A DNA stretch of 16,386 nucleotides from Enorma sp964624825 (GCA_964624825.1 CAZUYD010000035.1:1-16386); one strand, 5' to 3'; positions 1-6,989 are shown, numbered from the stretch's first letter. Made by a program: numbers and translations. Notes: a model not told the origin generated them from the sequence alone.

Positions 1-116
1 TATACGAACGCCTAGATGAAAGAGACAAGCTAGAAGGAACTATTCCAAGGTGGGGCGATGCCGTCGCGTGGTCGGAGCTTCATCACCCAGAGCCCTATCG
101 GATGGATTGGGGCTAG
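1..116 (+). CDS. 3' end of an unidentified protein gene (partial)
   Basis: The reading frame beginning at base 3 is open from the window edge for 37 codons and stops at TAG 114-116. The other two forward frames close within 20 bases. The visible tail is charged and rich in aromatic residues (begins YERLDERDKLEG, ends HHPEPYRMDWG). I do not recognise the family. The first codons use AT-rich synonyms (cta, aga, gga, act), less GC-biased than the rest of the window, so the gene may be of different origin. With only 37 codons visible, chance openness cannot be excluded. Confidence 0.45.
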   Translation, partial: YERLDERDKLEGTIPRWGDAVAWSELHHPEPYRMDWG

Positions 117-264
117 CTAGACGCACTTTTTGTCCTATAAGCCAAAAGGCGCGAAGCTACGGAAACGCGGAGCTTTCCCGGTGGAGTGCGCAAGACGGCG
201 GAACCGTCGAAGCGAACGCGGCGCTTTACATCGACGATTGCGCGAGCGGAGCCGCTCATGGCCA

Positions 265-291
265 TGTTTCACGTGTTTCATGCGTTTCACG
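265..291. repeat. Three tandem 9-mers, YGTTTCAYG
   Basis: Three consecutive 9-base units are present: TGTTTCACG (265-273), TGTTTCATG (274-282) and CGTTTCACG (283-291). The middle unit, plus the C and G before it, recurs inverted as CATGAAACACG at 450-460. The first two units together read TGTTTCACGTGTTTCA, which matches the left half and the last two bases of the ParB-binding parS consensus TGTTTCACGTGAAACA (13 of 16). The right half is not inverted as a true parS requires, so a functional parS is doubtful. Confidence 0.7.
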
Positions 292-460
292 CGTCCACTT
301 TGCAAGTTTGGCGACACTTTACACGGTTTTGCCAAGCATACTGGTCATCGCTGCTAAAAAATACGCAGGTACGGGGATTGTCGTTTTCCCGACTACTCCC
401 AGAAACCCCAAAAAGTGTCGCCAAACTTGCAAAGCGATCAAAACAGCCTCATGAAACACG
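272..460. repeat. 189-bp hairpin-forming inverted-repeat element
   Basis: Bases 298-320 (CTTTGCAAG...GACACTTT) are the exact reverse complement of 412-434, a perfect 23-nt inverted repeat. Outside it, 272-282 (CGTGTTTCATG) is the exact reverse complement of 450-460. The unpaired interval is 15 bases on both sides (283-297 and 435-449), so the arms are two equal, collinear 49-nt sequences with 34 paired positions in two blocks. The 91-base centre (321-411) has no gene and contains small stems such as CTGC...GCAG (352-368) and a GGGA/TCCC pair. There is no transposase and no clear target-site duplication. It could be a MITE-like dispersed element, a structured RNA, or a paired binding site. Confidence 0.8.
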
Positions 461-687
461 CCGCAAACCGCGAAACCGCCGCGCCCTCCGCCCCGATTGG
501 AACGAACGCCCTACCGGAACGCGCATTTGCCTCATACGCTGCGCACGATCGCGCGCAGCTCGCCTCAATTCTCGTTGATATCCACAATGCGCCCGTGCGG
601 TGTTTTTCTGCATCTAAAGCAGGTAAGATAGCAGCGATGCTGTCGGCACCATCTGCGATATCACATGCGCCGAAAGGAGCGGTTTCG

Positions 688-1518
688 ATGTTTCCCCTCG
701 TGGCAGACGCATTGCCTGCCGCAGCCGCGGCTGTAGCAGACGCTTCGTCACAGCAGGCACCGATTCCTCTCGGAATCGAGCTCTTTGTTGTCGTCGTATC
801 GTCTGCAAGCGGCGCGCTCTCCGCGCGACAAAACAAACTCGACTACATCGGCGCGCTCTGGCTGGCCTTGCTCGTGGGACTTGGAGGCGGCTTGCTGCGC
901 GACGTCATCCTGCAAGTCGGCGATGTCTATATCTTGCAGGAACCGCTCGCGATTCCCATATCGCTCATCGCGGCGACCGTCGTCTTCGTGTTCCCCATAA
1001 TCGTCGAGAAGTCCGATCGCTTGCTTGAGGTGCTCGATATCTTCTCGGTCGGCCTCTATGCCGTTATGGGAGCCGACAAAGCGATGATCTATGGTTTCGA
1101 GCCCACCGTCTGCGTCATGATGGGGTTCTTCACCGCCGTCGGCGGCGGCATGCTACGCGACATCTGCCTGGCCAAAACGCCCTACATCTTCCAACGAAGC
1201 AACTTCTACGCCATCGCGGCGATCGCCGGGTCGGCGGTATACATCCTGCTCGTAGACGGATTTGGCCTGTACAGCATGTTCGCTCTCGTAACAAGTACCT
1301 TCGTCACCATGGCACTGCGCTGGGTCTCCATGCGCTACAACATCCTCTCCCCCACCGAAGTCGATCTGTCTCGCATGGTTCCCCGTCGCAGGCGCGCAAA
1401 CGAGGCGGCCATCGCAGCTCGAGGCGAGGCTCCCGCCCGCTCAGCCGAAGCCCCTGCCGAACGTCGCGAACGCGCCCTCGCAGACATCGAGGAGCGTCAG
1501 CACGAGGAGCACCGATAG
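688..1518 (+). CDS. TRIC / UPF0126 family membrane channel protein
   Basis: This 276-residue integral membrane protein belongs to the trimeric intracellular cation channel (UPF0126, YicG-like) family, proposed to conduct monovalent cations. Each of two tandem repeats carries the family's glycine-rich kink: GLGGGLLRD around residues 65-72 and AVGGGMLRD around 150-158. Hydrophobic segments cover roughly residues 28-45, 54-72, 88-106, 117-133, 141-155, 174-190 and 195-212, fitting the usual seven helices. A hydrophilic Arg/Ala/Glu-rich tail (about 230-276) extends past the membrane domain. The start at 688 is chosen because GAAAGGAG (672-679) lies 8 bases upstream. The frame is open back to 415, but that part has no SD and no family similarity. 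It is convergent with typA, only 2 bases between stops. Confidence 0.88.
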   Translation: MFPLVADALPAAAAAVADASSQQAPIPLGIELFVVVVSSASGALSARQNKLDYIGALWLALLVGLGGGLLRDVILQVGDVYILQEPLAIPISLIAATVVFVFPIIVEKSDRLLEVLDIFSVGLYAVMGADKAMIYGFEPTVCVMMGFFTAVGGGMLRDICLAKTPYIFQRSNFYAIAAIAGSAVYILLVDGFGLYSMFALVTSTFVTMALRWVSMRYNILSPTEVDLSRMVPRRRRANEAAIAARGEAPARSAEAPAERRERALADIEERQHEEHR

Positions 1519-1520
1519 CC

Positions 1521-3359
1521 CTACTTGCTCACCTGTCCGGCACGCACCGCGGCTTTCTTGCGGTCGGTCGCATTCAGGATGCGCTTGCGCAGGCGAATGT
1601 TCTTTGGCGTCACCTCAACGAGCTCATCGTCGGCGATGTACTCAAGCGCCTCTTCGAGCGTGAATACGCGCGGCGGCGTAAGCTGCACGGAGATATCCGC
1701 CGTCGAGGAGCGCTGGTTTCCCAGATTCTTGGTGCGCGCGATGTTCACCACCATGTCGCCCGGTTTGCTGCGCTCGCCCACGATCATGCCCTCATAGCAC
1801 TCGGTGCCCGGCTCGACAAACAGCTGGCCGCGCTCCTGCAGCGTACCGAGCGCATATGCTACGGCCTTCTCGGTCGTCATAGAGATCATCGCGCCGTTGT
1901 TGCGCCCGCCCAGCTCGCCCGCATAGGGGCCATATTCCAAGAAGGTATGGTAGAACACCCCCTCGCCATGAGTGACGTTCAGGACGCGGTTCCTCAGACC
2001 CATGATGCCGCGCGTGGGAATCTTGAACTCAAGGTGCGTCACCGTGGCACCCGACTGCATGCTCACCATGGTGCCGCCCGCGTTGCCGAACACCTCGATG
2101 ACCTTGCCCGAGAACTCGTCAGGGCACTCGACGACCGCCTGCTCCACCGGCTCCAGCTTGTGGCCGGCGTCATCGGTTTTGAAGAGCACGCGGGGACGGC
2201 CCACTTGGAACTCGAAGCCCTCGCGGCGCATGGTCTCCATCAGCACGGAGAGGTGCAGGATGCCGCGACCAGATACCTCGACACCGCTCTTATCTTCGAG
2301 CTCACAGATGCGCATGGTCACGTTGTTCTCACCCTCGCGCTCGAGACGCTCCTTGAGCTGGCGCGCACCCACGATGTCGCCATCTCGGCCAACGAGCGGC
2401 GAGGTTGAGGCCTCGAATACGACGGAGAGGGTCGGAGGATCGATCTCGATGGGGTCGAGGTGCAATGGATGCTCGGGGTCGGTATAGACGTCGCCGATAT
2501 CGGTGCGCTCGATGCCCACCACCGCGGCGATGTCGCCTGCCTGAACCTCGTCGCACTCGGCACGGCCAAGGTAGTCGAAGGTATAGAGCTGCTTGACCGT
2601 CGCCGTCGAGCTCGATCCGTCGTTTTTCACCACGAGAATCGTGTCGCCGTCGTGAAGCGAGCCCGAGAACACGCGGCCTATGCCGATGCGCCCCACATAG
2701 GCGGAATGGTCGATGGTCATGCACTGCATCGCAAGCGGTGCGTCCTCGTCAACCTCGGGCGCAGGCATGTCGTCGAGAATCATGTCGAGCAGCGGATACA
2801 TATCCATGGTGCCGTCATTGGGGTCGCGGCGTGCGTAGCCGTTCACGGCGCTCGCATAGACCACGTGCTCCATGGCAAACTCGAGTTGCTCATCGCTCGC
2901 CCCGAGGTCTGCCATCAGGTCAAGGCAATCGTTGTACGCCTTCTCGGGGTCGGCGCCGGGGCGGTCGATCTTGTTGAGCACGATCATGATGGCGAGGTTG
3001 GTGTCTATGGCGTGCCGCAACACGAAGCGCGTCTGCGGCATGGGTCCCTCAAAGGCATCGACGAGCAGCAGGGCGCCGTCGGCCATCTTGAGCACGCGCT
3101 CGACCTCCCCGCCGAAGTCGGCGTGGCCGGGCGTGTCGATGATGTTGATCTTCACGCCCTTGTACTCGATCGAGCAATTCTTCGCAAGGATGGTGATGCC
3201 GCGCTCGCGCTCCTGATCGTTTGAATCGAGCACGCGCTCCTCGACTTGCTGATTGGCGCGAAATGCATCCGTGGCGCGCAGGAGTTTGTCCACCAGAGTG
3301 GTCTTACCGTGATCGACGTGGGCGATGATAGCGATATTCCGCAGATTCTCGACGCGCAT
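1521..3359 (-). CDS. typA: Ribosome-associated translational GTPase TypA/BipA
   Basis: This 612-residue GTPase is related to EF-G and LepA. It binds the ribosome and supports 50S assembly and growth under stress or cold (family knowledge). The G domain shows G1 AHVDHGKT (13-20), the switch I motif RERGITI (51-57), G3 DTPGHADF (75-82) and G4 NKID (129-132). The translation-factor domain 2, EF-G-like domains and BipA-specific C-terminal domain follow, with the conserved FHTFLEYGPY-type and RKR-containing end. Length is normal for the family (about 605-615). The start is supported by GGGGAG (minus strand of 3365-3370), 5 bases upstream. It has its own promoter candidate at 3410-3415 and appears monocistronic. 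Its stop nearly abuts that of the convergent TRIC gene. Confidence 0.97.
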   Translation of the reverse strand: MRVENLRNIAIIAHVDHGKTTLVDKLLRATDAFRANQQVEERVLDSNDQERERGITILAKNCSIEYKGVKINIIDTPGHADFGGEVERVLKMADGALLLVDAFEGPMPQTRFVLRHAIDTNLAIMIVLNKIDRPGADPEKAYNDCLDLMADLGASDEQLEFAMEHVVYASAVNGYARRDPNDGTMDMYPLLDMILDDMPAPEVDEDAPLAMQCMTIDHSAYVGRIGIGRVFSGSLHDGDTILVVKNDGSSSTATVKQLYTFDYLGRAECDEVQAGDIAAVVGIERTDIGDVYTDPEHPLHLDPIEIDPPTLSVVFEASTSPLVGRDGDIVGARQLKERLEREGENNVTMRICELEDKSGVEVSGRGILHLSVLMETMRREGFEFQVGRPRVLFKTDDAGHKLEPVEQAVVECPDEFSGKVIEVFGNAGGTMVSMQSGATVTHLEFKIPTRGIMGLRNRVLNVTHGEGVFYHTFLEYGPYAGELGGRNNGAMISMTTEKAVAYALGTLQERGQLFVEPGTECYEGMIVGERSKPGDMVVNIARTKNLGNQRSSTADISVQLTPPRVFTLEEALEYIADDELVEVTPKNIRLRKRILNATDRKKAAVRAGQVSK

Positions 3360-3684
3360 TCCTACTCCCCGTGCTCAAGAAATCAAGTTCCATTTCGGCG
3401 AACCAGCAGATTATAGCGCCAAATGGCAACATGGGAGCCGGGCATGCCTAGGATGCCTGCTTTGTGAACGATTTATCGCGGGGTACTGCCGTGCGCAGGG
3501 CAACAGGCGCGCGGTGCGCGGCCGCATAAAGGTGCACGGCGCGCAAGGCGCCGGATGCGAAAAGAACCGAGCGCGCAACGACATGCCATCCATGCAAGGG
3601 GCTGCCACGTGAAAGGCGCCGGGCGAGCGGGATGCCGATCACGCGAGGCGCTTGAAGGAAGGACGAGCGCGCAAGACTCGGCGA
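3360..3684. other. 325-base intergenic stretch between the hypothetical gene and typA
   Basis: This stretch holds the typA SD and -10 box at its left end. The remainder is GC-rich with several small inverted repeats, for example GGCAT...ATGCC near 3440-3460 and GGCGC...GCGCC near 3540-3555. None is followed by a T-tract, so no terminator can be called for the upstream hypothetical gene. Short ORFs here have no SD and no recognisable similarity. Confidence 0.5.
3410..3415 (-). promoter_or_regulatory. -10 box TATAAT for typA
   Basis: A perfect TATAAT is read on the minus strand, 50 bases before the typA start codon. Transcription would begin near 3403, giving a leader of about 43 bases that includes the SD. 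No good TTGACA-like -35 is present at the expected distance, so the call rests on the -10 hexamer and its position. Confidence 0.5.
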
Positions 3685-4146
3685 TCAGATCAACGGCGGT
3701 TCCTCACCCGCCGGGCAGGGGTCGCTCCAGGCGAAATCGTCGCCTTCGCCGACGCCATCAAAGAGCACATAGGCAGAATATCCCGTTGGCCTGCCATTCT
3801 CGTCAAGCATGCCGCGCTCGTAGAAGCTCACGAGCAGCGCGTCGTGAAAGCCATCGTCCAGCTCGACGCCACCCACATACCCAATGGCATATCGCTCGAG
3901 CACGTCGAGGTCTTCGGTCGGGGCTCCCGCCGCACTTGAGGAAACCAGGTTGCGCGCGGCCTCGAGGCAAGCCTCCTCGCCATCGTCGCCCAGCGTCGCC
4001 TCGCTTCGGTTTCCCTGGGCGTCCTCCATGCAGACCGCGACGCCCACATCGTTTCCCGCGGCGAGCTCATCGAGCAGATAACCGATGAAATCGCACACCA
4101 TCTCGTCCAGCTGGGGCGATACTGAATTTGTTGTGCCATCTGCCAT
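3685..4146 (-). CDS. Small acidic hypothetical protein
   Basis: This is a 153-residue, strongly acidic protein with no signal peptide or membrane segment, so probably cytoplasmic. I do not recognise the family. The N-terminal part contains a predicted helix (DEMVCDFIGYLLDELAAG). The C-terminal half has alternating hydrophobic stretches likely to be strands (YAIGYVGGVEL, DALLVSFYERG, YSAYVLFDGV). It ends in a conserved-looking FAWSDPCPAGEEPPLI. Start choice is firm: AAGGAGG lies 7 bases upstream of ATG 4146. An extended -10 box just upstream (4168-4176) suggests separate transcription with a very short leader. It is flanked by 181 and 325 bases of non-coding DNA, so it is probably a single-gene unit. 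Confidence 0.8.
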   Translation of the reverse strand: MADGTTNSVSPQLDEMVCDFIGYLLDELAAGNDVGVAVCMEDAQGNRSEATLGDDGEEACLEAARNLVSSSAAGAPTEDLDVLERYAIGYVGGVELDDGFHDALLVSFYERGMLDENGRPTGYSAYVLFDGVGEGDDFAWSDPCPAGEEPPLI

Positions 4147-4167
4147 GATGTGCCCTCCTTGCCGCTC

Positions 4168-4176
4168 ATTCTAGCA
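4168..4176 (-). promoter_or_regulatory. Extended -10 (TGCTAGAAT) of the hypothetical gene
   Basis: The minus strand reads TGC-TAGAAT, an extended -10 with five of six matches to TATAAT, ending 22 bases before the ATG at 4146. The start site would fall near 4161, directly ahead of the AAGGAGG SD. No clear -35 is seen, as is common for extended -10 promoters. Confidence 0.45.
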
Positions 4177-4227
4177 TGGCATGCGCCTGAGAGGCCGTGC
4201 GGTGCCCGACTGCGCGTCCGCGCACTT

Positions 4228-4274
4228 GCATAGCGGGCAGCCCGCAAGGATGCTATGCGCGGCTGCAAGGCCGC
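4228..4274. other. Pair of adjacent hairpins downstream of the J-domain gene
   Basis: In the 181-base gap between two minus-strand genes, GCATAGC (4228-4234) pairs with GCTATGC (4252-4258). A nested GCGGG/CCCGC stem (4233-4237 with 4241-4245) is an alternative or inner helix. Immediately beside it GCGGC (4259-4263) pairs with GCCGC (4270-4274). There is no U-tract, so a standard intrinsic terminator is not supported. The hairpins could protect the 3' end of the J-domain transcript or act with Rho. Confidence 0.35.
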
Positions 4275-4327
4275 ATGCTGCGCAGCCCATGCATCGCGCG
4301 ACGTATATGCTTACGTTTCGTGTCCGT

Positions 4328-4915
4328 CTAGAGCCTTGCCGCCTCTTCGGCGATGCGGCGCGCGGCGTCACGCTGGCTGAGCAGCTCCGCGGCGCGCCGT
4401 TGCAGCGTGGCGATCTGCCCCGACAGGCTCACCACGTCCACAATGCCCCAAACAACCAACATGGATGCCACCGAGAACACCAGCGTGCCGACCGTTCCGC
4501 GCATGCGCGAGCACAGAAGCATCGCCAGCGCGGCAACGGCCACCATGCCGCCCATGCTGCGGCGCCGCTCGCGCATGGTGCGCGCCTGGGCGGCAACGGA
4601 CAGCCGTGCGGTCTCGGCCGCGCGCGCCCTGGCTTCGGCTTCGAATCGAATATCCTCGGCCGTGGAGGTACCGCCTGAAGGCGTTCGCGCTCGTGCGGCG
4701 CGACGCCCGCCCTGGCGGCCGGCTCCACCCAAAAGCACCTCGCGCGCCTCGTTGATGCGCTTCATCTGCTGCTCCGCACGCGCCTGGAGCCGCTTGTTGC
4801 TTCCATAGCGATCGGGGTGAAGCATCTGGGCAAGCTCGCGGTGCGCCGCAGTTATCTCGGCACGTGACGCGCCCTCGGAAAGGCCGAGCGCGGCAAGCGC
4901 TTCATCCCGCGTCAT
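4328..4915 (-). CDS. J-domain membrane protein (DnaJ-like co-chaperone)
   Basis: This 195-residue protein has an N-terminal J domain (about 3-65) with the diagnostic HPD at 33-35 (MLHPDRYG), which stimulates DnaK ATPase activity. A basic, Gly/Arg-rich linker (64-80) follows. Two hydrophobic segments (about 121-137 and 142-162) probably anchor the protein in the membrane. A C-terminal charged helix (165-195, LQRRAAELLSQRDAARR) may form a coiled coil. It lacks the zinc finger and substrate-binding domains of DnaJ, so it is a specialised co-chaperone of unknown client. The ATG at 4915 has GAGGAG 7 bases upstream (4923-4928) and is preferred over the TTG at 4933, which has no SD. Its start overlaps the stop of the small upstream ORF by ATGA. 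Confidence 0.85.
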   Translation of the reverse strand: MTRDEALAALGLSEGASRAEITAAHRELAQMLHPDRYGSNKRLQARAEQQMKRINEAREVLLGGAGRQGGRRAARARTPSGGTSTAEDIRFEAEARARAAETARLSVAAQARTMRERRRSMGGMVAVAALAMLLCSRMRGTVGTLVFSVASMLVVWGIVDVVSLSGQIATLQRRAAELLSQRDAARRIAEEAARL

Positions 4916-5160
4916 CGCGCAACTCCTCGACAAGGCCAGTCAGCTGCGCCATGCATCAGGCTGCCTTCCGCTCTGAACAGCAGACCGCCAGTTATGCCGC
5001 ATAGCAAAAGCGACGAGCCCCGCAGCGTGTCGTCACGCGCCTTGCCAGAAAAACCACAGCCGGTCATCGCCGAACCCGCATGCTCGCACCACATGCTTCG
5101 CGCACCAGCTTGCCAGCGCCGAACCGGAGACGCCGTCAACGCCATCTGTTCGCGCCGCAT
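4912..5160 (-). CDS. Possible small protein between folPK and the J-domain gene
   Basis: This 82-codon ORF begins 2 bases after the folP-folK stop and ends with TGA overlapping the next start as ATGA (4912-4915), the usual signature of translational coupling. GGGAG lies 9 bases upstream of its ATG. Without it, this tight gene group would have a 246-base gap. The product begins MRREQMALTASPVRRWQ. It has three Cys, several Trp and one moderately hydrophobic stretch (SSLLLCGITGGLLF), too short or weak to call a membrane helix. I recognise no family, and its composition does not exclude a chance ORF. An internal ATG at 5145 is an alternative start. Confidence 0.4.
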   Translation of the reverse strand: MRREQMALTASPVRRWQAGARSMWCEHAGSAMTGCGFSGKARDDTLRGSSLLLCGITGGLLFRAEGSLMHGAADWPCRGVAR

Positions 5161-5161
5161 G

Positions 5162-6922
5162 CTACATGGCTCCCAGCTCGCCCACCACGTGGCCGATCCG
5201 CTTCTCGGGTTCAAGCACCGAGACGCCCTCGTGCCTGAAGAAGCGCGCGGGATCGTGCATCAAGTCCTCGAGCGGGATGAGCACAAAGTCGCGCTCCCCC
5301 AGCTTAGGATGCGGAAGCTGTAGCTTGCTGCCGCCGTGCGCTTCGCCGTCCATCCACAGCAGGTCGCAGTCGATAATGCGCGGGCCGTTTGGGCGCGCGC
5401 TCTTGGTGCGGTTGCGCCCCAGCTCGTTCTCGACCGCCAACAACTCATCGAGAAGCACCAGCGGCGCGAGCTCCGTCTTGATTTCGATCACCGCGTTCGC
5501 AAACGGCGCCTGACGCGTTTCGTACGCCGGCTCACTCTCGTAGATTCGAGAGCAGTTCGACACGCACGTGAGCGGAATCTCCGCGATGAGGTCGCGCGCC
5601 GCACGGATGTTGTCAAGGCGTTGCCCCATGTTTGAGCCAAGCGCTACGAACGCACGGCGCGGCTGGGGTCGCGCAACCGCCCAGAACCCGTTCAAGAACT
5701 GGGCAAACCCCGCAACGTCATGCACGCGCACGATATTCGCGCCGTTTTCGATGGCGCCGAGGCACACGCCGAACGTCGCGGCATCGCGGTCGGATGCCTC
5801 CCGCACGCCCGAAATGGTACCGATGAACCGCTTGCGCGACACCGCGCACACAAGCGGGTACCCCAGCGAAGCCATCTTGGCGGTCTCGCGCTGAATGATG
5901 ACGTCCTCGTTCGCAGACTTGCCAAATCCTGCGCCCGGATCGATGCAGATGCGCTCGCGCTCCACCCCTGCGTGCATCAGCGCGCGCGCCTGGTCGGAAA
6001 GAAAGCCCATCACGCGGCGCATGATGGGAGCGGAATCGGGCAGCGTGAAACGACGCAGCTGAGAGGTGCTCACATATGCCTCGGCATGGCGGGCGGAGCG
6101 GCGCATGGCCGCGACGAGCCCGTCGGCCGCAGCCTCGGCGTCGCTCGACACCGTGGCATCGTCGCTCGCAGCGGTTACGGCGCTCGCGCCGGCCTCGTCC
6201 GCCGCCTCGTTCTCGCTCTCAAGCTTTTCATCCGTTGCCCGAACAGGCTCCGTCGCAGTGGCCGCAGACCCGTTGGGGGCGTCGCCGAGCGGAAGCTGCT
6301 GCTGCACCAAACCGCCTGCGAGCTTCGAGGCGCCCAGCACGCGGCCACGGCCGCGCTTGCCCTGCCTTCCGCCCTTTGCCGCCGCCTCTTCCTCGGCTTC
6401 CCGCGCGCGCTCGGCAACGTACGCCGCAGCCGAGGTGTCCAGCTGCACCGCGGTACGCGAGCGAGAGGGTTGCTCGGAAACCGCGCCCGCATGCACGATG
6501 ATCGCACCGCAGGTGGTATTTTTTATAAACTCGACCATCTTGGGATCGGTAAAGCCCGTAACATCGTTCACGATCGAAGCGCCCACCCGTACCGCAGCTT
6601 TGGCAACCTCGACGTGGCGGGTATCGATGGACACGATCGCCCCATGCGATGCGAGGGCGCGCACCACCGGCAGCACGCGATGCGCCTCCTCGTCGGGGCT
6701 GACGGGACGAAAGCCCGGGCGCGTTGACTCGCCGCCCACATCGATGATGTCGGCTCCTTCGTCGAGCATCTCGAGGCCGCGCGCGATCGCCGCATCGGGG
6801 TCGAGATGCTCTCCGCCGTCGCTGAACGAGTCGGGGGTGACGTTGAGCACGCCCATGATGCGCGGGCGATCGAACGTGAGCGTATAGTTTCCGCAGCGCC
6901 AAGCCTTGGTGTCGTAAGCCAT
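5162..6922 (-). CDS. folP-folK: Bifunctional dihydropteroate synthase / HPPK (FolP-FolK fusion)
   Basis: This 586-residue fusion covers two consecutive steps of dihydrofolate synthesis. HPPK pyrophosphorylates 6-hydroxymethyl-dihydropterin, and DHPS condenses the product with p-aminobenzoate. DHPS (about 12-415) shows PRIMGVLNVTPDSFSDGG (20-37), GADIIDVGGESTRPG (56-70), SIDT, IVNDVTG (117-123), CIDPGAGFGK (326-335) and the SRKRF substrate-binding motif (362-366). HPPK (about 424-580) shows FVALGSNMG, GPRIIDCDLL (513-522) and PHPKLGERDFVLIPL. Between residues 155 and 298 the DHPS domain carries an Ala/Glu/Ser-rich insertion with a basic KGGRQGKRGRGR patch, where ordinary DHPS has a short loop. 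ATG 6922 is chosen for its GAAAGGAA SD. The 31 codons upstream to 7015 have no family similarity. Confidence 0.93.
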   Translation of the reverse strand: MAYDTKAWRCGNYTLTFDRPRIMGVLNVTPDSFSDGGEHLDPDAAIARGLEMLDEGADIIDVGGESTRPGFRPVSPDEEAHRVLPVVRALASHGAIVSIDTRHVEVAKAAVRVGASIVNDVTGFTDPKMVEFIKNTTCGAIIVHAGAVSEQPSRSRTAVQLDTSAAAYVAERAREAEEEAAAKGGRQGKRGRGRVLGASKLAGGLVQQQLPLGDAPNGSAATATEPVRATDEKLESENEAADEAGASAVTAASDDATVSSDAEAAADGLVAAMRRSARHAEAYVSTSQLRRFTLPDSAPIMRRVMGFLSDQARALMHAGVERERICIDPGAGFGKSANEDVIIQRETAKMASLGYPLVCAVSRKRFIGTISGVREASDRDAATFGVCLGAIENGANIVRVHDVAGFAQFLNGFWAVARPQPRRAFVALGSNMGQRLDNIRAARDLIAEIPLTCVSNCSRIYESEPAYETRQAPFANAVIEIKTELAPLVLLDELLAVENELGRNRTKSARPNGPRIIDCDLLWMDGEAHGGSKLQLPHPKLGERDFVLIPLEDLMHDPARFFRHEGVSVLEPEKRIGHVVGELGAM

Positions 6923-6938
6923 GACATTCCTTTCGCCG

Positions 6939-6969
6939 CATCTGCGCAGCACGAATCGCCGCGCAGATG
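6939..6969 (-). promoter_or_regulatory. Leader hairpin upstream of folP-folK
   Basis: CATCTGCGC (6939-6947) and GCGCAGATG (6961-6969) form a perfect 9-bp inverted repeat with a 13-base loop. It sits between the -10 box and the SD of folP-folK, ending 16 bases before the start codon. Transcribed, it would form a stable hairpin directly upstream of the ribosome binding site. As DNA it could be an operator. Confidence 0.55.
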
Positions 6970-6989
6970 GTCGATACAGAGCTTTTTCT

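Larger units (their letters stand above)
117..687. other. 571-base non-coding stretch upstream of the TRIC gene
   Basis: No convincing gene is seen here. Forward ORFs crossing it lack SD sequences and resemble no family known to me. The stretch holds a triplicated 9-mer (265-291) and a long inverted-repeat element (272-460). A weak -10 candidate TAAGAT (624-629) precedes the TRIC gene without a good -35 box. The part from about 300 to 450 is visibly richer in A and T than the neighbouring coding DNA. No terminator with a T-tract was found after the partial gene. Confidence 0.6.

Noticed and set aside
265..280. True chromosomal parS site
   Set aside because: Only the left half and last two bases match. 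The palindromic right half AAACA is replaced by a direct repeat, and no parA, parB or origin genes are nearby.
415..687. N-terminal extension of the TRIC protein in the same open frame
   Set aside because: It runs out of the inverted-repeat element, has no SD and no family similarity, while ATG 688 has a strong GAAAGGAG at ideal spacing.
2460..3224. 254-codon plus-strand ORF opposite typA
   Set aside because: It is antisense to the GTPase domain of typA, with no start signal or family match.
4171..4371. Cys-rich 66-codon ORF in the gap by the J-domain gene
   Set aside because: It overlaps both the J-domain gene's end and the hairpin region out of frame, has no SD, and its CxxC pattern comes from repeated TGC in the hairpins.
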